DNA from: Leptidea sinapis
Lineage: Eukaryota; Arthropoda; Insecta; Lepidoptera; Pieridae
DNA length: 64,000 nucleotides
Direction of reading: 5' to 3'
Assembly: GCF_905404315.1 (NCBI RefSeq)
Contig: NC_066267.1
Coordinates: 9,810,501 to 9,874,500 of the forward strand
The notes under the pieces were generated by a model. It made no database searches, had not been told where the DNA came from, and saw nothing but the letters and a program-made list of their open reading frames with translations. This document shows positions 58,872 through 64,000 of this stretch, piece after piece. The first letter of the stretch is position 1. Each line of letters starts with the position of its first letter. The position numbers were made by a program, and so were the translations under genes.

Positions 58872-59003
58872 CATCAAAGTCAACAGTGCCTGATGAATCA
58901 GTATCGATCTCAGCAATCATCTCATTCAGCTGATCTGGTGTGAGCTGATCATCAAGCGCTGCCAGAATTTCTCGAAGACTTGAAGTGGGGATATAGCCAT
59001 TTC
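58872..59003 (-). CDS. TnC: Troponin C, internal exon (end of EF-hand III, EF-hand IV)
   Basis: This 132-base exon follows acceptor AG at 59005-59004 and ends at donor GTGAGT (58871-58866). The minus strand reads GNGYIPTSSLREILAALDDQ, then LTPDQLNEMIAEIDTDSSG and TVDFDE across the next splice. EF-hand III (DKEGNGYIPTSS) has Ser, not Glu, at loop position 12, so it should bind calcium poorly, as is usual for site III of insect troponin C. EF-hand IV (DTDSSGTVDFDE) has acidic or oxygen ligands at 1, 3, 5, 9 and Glu at 12, so it is a competent calcium site. Both flanking introns are phase 1. The joined reading frame is open through all three visible exons. Confidence 0.95.
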
Positions 59004-59126
59004 CTGTGGATATACATATATAATAGTAACTTTAAATCAAACAATGTTATAAGTATATAGTTTGTCTGGCCAAACTAATTCAAAATAGAATAAGCTGTAG
59101 CTTTTACAAACCAGTGAATTTATTTA

Positions 59127-59377
59127 TTTTTATGAAAATTAGGGATGAAACGAGCAGGACGTTCAGTTACCCTACACACCAATTTCAATGCAGTGCCGGT
59201 CAGGATTCTTGAAAAACCCAAAAATTCTGAACATCACTACAATTGCGCTCGTCACCTTCACATATAAGATGTTAAGTCTCATTTGCCCAGCAATTTCACA
59301 AGCTACGTCTCATTCAGACCGAATCACAGTAATGTTTACAAATTACTGCTTCACGGCAGAAATAGGCGCAGTTGTGG
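59127..59377 (-). repeat. SINE-like repeat S1, copy j
   Basis: Minus copy, lacking its first ~40 bases (ends GCAGAAATAGGCGCAGTTGT). Confidence 0.85.
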
Positions 59378-59509
59378 AATGAAGGAAATTCTTTAATAAT
59401 TTTTGTCCTACATTTACAAATTCGGAACTCCTATAATATAAATAGTTACTTCAATTTTTTTCTATAGTCACTATAAAATTGATGTCATTATGATAAGCGA
59501 AGATAATAA

Positions 59510-59850
59510 TAAGTAATATTGTACAATTAAACTATTATTATTATTATTTAATAGCCTGAGGGCGGTCACTCCATTCCCAATCTGTGGTATCATTAAGAAA
59601 GTAATTTATGTTATAGTAACGTTTACCACACAAACGTTTTTTAACAATTCTTTTGAACAACGTAATACTTTTGTTTTGAACATTTTCTGGGATCTTGTTG
59701 TAAAAGCATATACATCGCCCCACAAAGGCTTACTAACTCGACTTGCCGAGTAGTAGGCATTATAAGTTTATGCCTGTTAACATTAACATTATGGTTATGA
59801 CAGTTTCTAGCAAATTCACATATGTGCCTATGAACATACATTACATTATC
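59510..59850 (-). pseudogene. LINE-B 3' end, minus, in troponin C intron
   Basis: The minus strand reads MYVHRHICEFARNCHNHNVN, VNRHKLIMPTTR, then (shifted) RCICFYNKIPENVQNKSITL, FKRIVKKRLCGK and NDTTDWEWS. Two frameshifts near 59740-59760. Confidence 0.85.
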
Positions 59851-60264
59851 AAGAATATATTGAGAATACCTTTCATGAATCAGGGATTAAAAGTATGTCA
59901 TTTATATAAACATATTTTCGGGCTGCAACTACAAAACTATCATTGTTAGTTGTACCAACATTTGAATACGACATCTGCAAAGCTCGAACCCAGTTATAAC
60001 TAATATATATGCTGAAACAGCGGCAGAAGTTTAATCGAGATTATTCGATTAAGGCCCAGATGTGCAATGTGCTTTAAATAGGTTTATTGGATTCAATTGA
60101 TTCAACTGCACACTGTCGCTTCGTTCTGAATTTAATAATTTTCAGTTTTCTATATTTTATCTTCTGGTAACTTGAATCTTAGACTAAGAGCTTTAGAATT
60201 TAAATTCAGCAAATAAGAATTTATGATAGCCACATTAAAGTTTTCACATTTTTGTAGCTTTATA

Positions 60265-60552
60265 TCTTATATATAAAAATTCTCGGGTCATGGTGTTAAA
60301 CATTGAACTCCTCCGAAACGGCTTAACCATGAAAATTTTGAGTGCATATTGGGTAGTTCTGAGAATCTGACAACATCTATTTTTCATCCCCCTAAATGTT
60401 AAGGGTGGTCCACACGAATTTTTATTTTTTTGCCTTTTTTTTCAAAGCATCAACTTTAAATTATTAATTCAAATTTCACCCATCTACGATTAACAGTTAC
60501 TTTTGTATCGCGTTTTTAATATCGGCAATACAACGTTTGCTGGGTCAGCTGG
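60265..60552 (+). mobile_element. Non-autonomous Helitron, plus
   Basis: TCTTATATATAAAAATTCTC at the 5' end; ACAACGTTTGCTGGGTCAGC then TGG at the 3' end (CTGG in place of CTAG). Internal deletion relative to 7482-8396. Confidence 0.8.
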
Positions 60553-60774
60553 TTTTAATATATTAAGCTAACAATGACAGCAATTATTGATTCTGAAAGA
60601 AATTTTTGATAAATATGATTATTACTAGCATGAAAAATATATCTAGGACCACTTTATTTGATAATCGTTGTAACTTCTGTAGGATCTGATAATGTTACAA
60701 TTTTCACGATAGTTACACCTAGCCATGGGAATCCCGTAATGAAAAGCATGAGCCCCGTAACTCTGGACTGTCGA

Positions 60775-61042
60775 CCTTAATATTTAGCCATATTGACACA
60801 CATTTTACACAAATTATGTTGCCCCAAATTAGGCATATATAGCCTGTGTTATGGGTTGCAAGACAACGATAATTTAATACAATATACTTACTTAAACATA
60901 TATAAATACATATAAACATCCATGACTCGGAAACAAACATCCATATTCATCATATAAATGCTTGCACCTACCGGGATTCGAACCCAGGACCTCTAGCTTA
61001 TTAGGTAGGATCGCTAACCACTCGGCTATACAGGTCGTCGGC
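60775..61042 (-). repeat. tRNA-headed SINE (S2), minus, full length
   Basis: Tail TTGACACACATTTTACACAA at left; head complement GGGATTCGAACCCAGG (60971-60986) and CTAACCACTCGGCTATACAG at right. Both box sequences are near-consensus, close to the 31.2 kb copy. Confidence 0.9.
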
Positions 61043-61529
61043 TATACTATATTGCACAAATACTCTGAATCTGCCGTACGGCACCCCTGAAAAAATCCTT
61101 ATATTTACATGGACAAAGCGTTCTTGGCTTTCCATCAATAAATCAATAAAGCATTTTGATAAACACTTTTTGAATTCAGATAAAAACTATATTTAAAAAA
61201 ATAAAGGGTTGCACTCCGGGAGTGCCAGCAGAAGTGAAAACTTGAATATAAACTGGTATATTTATCACACGAATTACTTTATTAAACAGTATATAAGTAC
61301 TAGCATTATGTAAGGTTAAATACGATATTCATTTATTGCGCTCTCGTACACAAAAAAAATATTATATTATGTTAAGAAGTTTATCTCTCAGAAAAACCAA
61401 CTTTCATCTATAATTTCAACGACTGTCTTACGAATTATTGATCAGGTCACGTGTCTTGACGCGAGTTTAACTTTTTATACCCATCATAAGTGCTCAACTC
61501 CGCTAAAGGACTTAACTTCAATAATCAAA
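61043..61529. other. No feature recognised
   Basis: Troponin C intron sequence without repeats matching the window. Confidence 0.4.
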
Positions 61530-61705
61530 CTTTTTTTTTTTAATGAAAATAAGGAACGAGACGAGCAGGACGTTCAGCTAATGGTAATTTATACGACCTA
61601 CCCATTACAATGCAGTGCCGTTCAGGATTCTTGAAAACCCCAAAAATTCTGAGCGGCACTACAATTGCGCTCGTCACCTTGAGACATAAGATGTTAAGTC
61701 TCATG
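61530..61705 (-). repeat. SINE-like repeat S1, copy k (3' half)
   Basis: T12 run, GACGAGACGAGCAGGACGTT, ending at ATGTTAAGTCTCATG. 5'-truncated. Confidence 0.85.
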
Positions 61706-61934
61706 AAATATTGAAGTGATTCACTTCGCAAACCGCCATGTATTTTACCGTCAAAGTAATAACACTTGATCAAATTTTGAAACTTTAAGACTTTCTATTT
61801 CCGTTAAATCTAGCTAGAACGTGGAAACTTTTCTAGATATTGAAATAATTTAAAGTTTATTCATATATCTTATCGTCCCTATTAACGCTGATTCTTAATA
61901 TGGCTACTATATCACTAAATGCAAAGTGGACTTT

Positions 61935-62300
61935 TCAAATTCAAATTCAAATTCAAATTCAAATATTTTTATTCCAAATAGGATTTAAAATCACTTATTG
62001 AACGTCAAAAACTACCACCAATTCAAAAGAGACTGCCTCAGACCTGAGAAGAATGGGCGCAAGAAACTCAGCGGGCTTTTTTTTAATATAAGATATGGAT
62101 TACAATGTAATATTGTACAATAAACATTTATAATTAAAGAGCCTGATGGTGTTTGCTTTATTCCCAGTCCGTGGTGTCATTAAGAAAATCGTTTATGCTA
62201 TAATAACCTTTCCCACACAAACGTTTTTAACAATTCTTTTAAATTTCGTAACACATTTGTTTTGTATATTTTCTGGGATCATATTGTAGAAGCATAACAT
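61935..62300 (-). pseudogene. LINE-B 3' end with AATTTG-type tail, minus
   Basis: Begins with a TTCAAA hexamer repeat (61938-61965), the inverted TTTGAA tail, then TATTTTTATTCCAAATAGGA, the 3' UTR, and minus-strand pieces of NDTTDWE and FYNMIPENIQNKCVTKF. It shows best how the family ends. Confidence 0.85.
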
Positions 62301-62336
62301 GACTGTATTGTAATATATAGATATTTATATATATAT

Positions 62337-62387
62337 AAGATACAATAACGAGATATTTATATATAAAAAATCTCGTTATTGTATCTT
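62337..62387. repeat. Perfect 18-bp hairpin
   Basis: AAGATACAATAACGAGAT (62337-62354) and its exact inverse (62370-62387) around an AT loop. Probably the remnant of a small palindromic insertion. Confidence 0.75.
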
Positions 62388-62425
62388 TATAGCTATATAT
62401 TCTCTCTTTTTTTAAAAGAAATATA

Positions 62426-62665
62426 TACAAATGATTTGAGTTTTCTTTAGTGTTAATTCCGCCAATATTTGTCTTTAAACAATTCGACACGCGTATCGCC
62501 TCGTCTCTCGTACCAGATTTTGGCGAGACAACACGTCCTGAGGATGCCTCGTGTAGAGACGAAACACGTGTCGAATTGATAAAAGACAAATATTGGCGGA
62601 ATCAACACTAAAGAAAACTCAAATCATTTGTATAATTATGGATTATCGCAAAGCCCACTTCAATA
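62426..62665 (+). mobile_element. Hairpin retroposon with hammerhead-like core, copy E
   Basis: In the troponin C intron, with a 12-bp target duplication AAAAGAAATATA (62414-62425, 62666-62677). Tail at the right as in copy A; core CTGAGGA at 62538-62544, GAAA and GTC kept. Stem II has one mismatch (GCCTC/GAGAC). Confidence 0.85.
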
Positions 62666-62699
62666 AAAAGAAATATAATTTAAGTCATTTTGAAATTTA

Positions 62700-63030
62700 C
62701 ATCTTGGTTAAAAGGCGTTCATTTTCTCAAAATTGATTCCTTCAGAATTATTTTTGATGTCATTTCTAATATACTAGATTCTACTACCGCTTCGGCAACG
62801 AATGGTGCTCTGAGAGAAAAGCAGCGGCGCAAAAAACTCTCCCAACGTTCATTTTAATAAAAATATACAATATTGTACTGTCATTGCTATTGCTATAAAA
62901 TAATCATAATCTAGTCACATGCTATCCGATCACGTAGATATTAAGCTGTGGAGTAATAGGATTTACGACAGAGCCATTTTTTAATAAAACATTTAAATTT
63001 ATTTATAGATAATGCCTGAACACTGGTCGA
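62700..63030 (-). repeat. LINE-G 3' UTR, minus
   Basis: AAAAGGCGTTCATTTTCTCA, then GGCGCAAAAAACTCTCCCAA and AGTAATAGGATTTACGACAG, extending as far as AATGCCTGAACACTGG, parallel to 1482-1780. Confidence 0.75.
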
Positions 63031-63932
63031 CTATTTATTTCCTTAATAATATATTATGACGTATCGATACCTTAGTTCCAAAGTGTAAAAAGTCTGAAAT
63101 TCAGTAAGTAACTATTATCTCATAGAAACAAGTTAATAATTGAATGCTGTTTAGTTGTTACTTCATATAATTGAATATTTAAGTCGATTACATTTTAATT
63201 TCATACTCTTTGTTTTTTGAGTTTTGTTTGAGAACCCTTTTCTGAATTAAAACTCTTCGGAACAGAGGTATCGGTATAAATTTTTCAACATTGTAATGTA
63301 AATAATATACGCACTTACAAGATTCCACTATCGAATAAAACGAAAAACAAATTGAAATGGGGTTAAGATCTGGACTAGATGAGAGTTTCAGCTTTTATAA
63401 GTCAGGAATATTGGCTTCCTGCCAGGCTTGGGTAGTTTGAGCCTTGTGCTAAGTCCACGGTGTCATCACACTCCTATATCGTCTCTTAAAACACTTTAGA
63501 AGTAAAATCTAAAGTCTTCAGTCCTTTTTGTAATGAAGCTTTGTGACTCATACACTTTGTCGTTATGCTTCGCCCCTATATATAACAGTGGAAGTATAAG
63601 TATATCTGTCAATATATACATGTATTATTGGAAGATGCGGTTGGCTTTTGTAGTCTTGAAAATTACCGACGGATCTACTTTGTACCATCACTGGAGGTGG
63701 TGGTTTCTTTAACACCATGTTAATACCATACTCAATTTTGTAATTAATAATATTTCATTTCCACAAAAACCACGTGTAATGGCGGGTAAAGATAGAACTT
63801 CTAAATGTAACTGCAGATATAATAAGAATTATGAAGATTTTATGTTGTAAAAATATTTACAGCTAGACTTATATCTAGATCTGATAAAATAATGCAATTT
63901 TAGAAAAAATAATAAATAACGCTAAATCTTAC

Positions 63933-64000
63933 CTTCTTTGTCATACAGCCTGAAAGCTTCCTTGAGCTCCTTTTGCAAAGCTTCATCGTCTTCAACCAAG
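63933..64000 (-). CDS. TnC: Troponin C, internal exon (start of C-lobe, EF-hand III), cut by right edge
   Basis: Read on the minus strand, these 68 bases give LVEDDEALQKELKEAF, then RLYDKEG, ending GAA G before the donor GTAAGA (63932-63927). This is the linker helix and first half of the EF-hand III loop of arthropod troponin C, the calcium sensor of the thin-filament troponin complex in muscle. The exon starts at codon position 3 at the window edge, so the N-lobe (EF-hands I and II) and start codon lie beyond 64000. The intron is phase 1 and joins to 59003 to restore DKEGNGYI. The loop has D at position 1 and N at position 5. Calmodulin is a weaker alternative, excluded by the LVEDDEAL linker and the C-terminal MEMMTGD. 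Confidence 0.93.

Larger units (their letters stand above)
59004..63932 (-). other. Troponin C intron, 4.9 kb, filled with mobile-element remnants
   Basis: The intron runs from GTAAGA (63932) to CAG (59004). It holds two partial copies of the common 300-bp SINE-like repeat, two LINE-B 3' ends, a Helitron, a tRNA-headed SINE, a hammerhead-like hairpin element and a LINE-G end. The part at 63031-63932 next to the upstream exon shows no repeat or gene that I recognise. No alternative EF-hand exon was seen inside. Confidence 0.85.

Noticed and set aside
61540..61773. 77-codon minus ORF, also found in other S1 copies (12022-12423, 23415-23696)
   Set aside because: These are readings through the S1 SINE-like repeat; the shared peptide words come from the repeat, not from a conserved protein.

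Overview
The window looks like intronic and intergenic DNA of a lepidopteran (moth or butterfly) chromosome. It is AT-rich and almost free of host coding sequence. The lepidopteran reading rests on four things: an insect-type troponin C gene; non-autonomous Helitrons ending in GGGTCAGCTAGT or CGCGGGTAACAGCTAGT; tRNA-headed SINEs; and RTE and jockey/CR1-like LINE 3' ends of kinds familiar from lepidopteran genomes. Species cannot be named from the sequence.

Only one host gene is certain. The 3' half of a troponin C gene lies on the minus strand between about 55.9 kb and the right edge. Three exons are visible (63933-64000, 58872-59003, 55993-56021), all with consensus splice sites and phase-1 introns. 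They encode EF-hand III (degenerate) and EF-hand IV (intact). The two introns, about 2.9 and 4.9 kb, are packed with retroelement and Helitron insertions. A second, tentative host feature is a possible first coding exon at 40883-40972 (+), with a good start context and a splice donor.

The rest, about 1-55 kb, is a mosaic of transposable elements, many nested. The main groups are: (1) a SINE-like repeat of about 300 bp with an A-rich end, eleven copies; (2) a tRNA-headed SINE, four copies; (3) LINE-A, a jockey/CR1-like C-terminal ORF remnant; (4) LINE-B, another non-LTR family with a recognisable reverse transcriptase stretch at 18.3-19.1 kb; (5) RTE-type 3' ends; (6) Helitrons; (7) several terminal-inverted-repeat or foldback families; (8) a foldback family carrying tRNA-like modules. 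Simple repeats include an apparently perfect (AAT)n tract of about 930 bp and a (CTTT)n tract of about 255 bp.

The most interesting item is a family of five short hairpin elements (21487-21770, 31874-32122, 33463-33694, 37084-37283, 62426-62665). Three have direct repeats of 12-14 bp and one has an AT-only 13-bp pair, and all share a conserved apex. In four copies this apex matches the secondary structure of a minimal type I hammerhead ribozyme (CTGAGGA core, 5-bp stem II, GAAA, GTC cleavage triplet, stem I with an internal loop), with one conserved extra U next to stem II. They look like retroposed, hammerhead-bearing hairpin RNAs. Activity and family identity cannot be settled from sequence alone.
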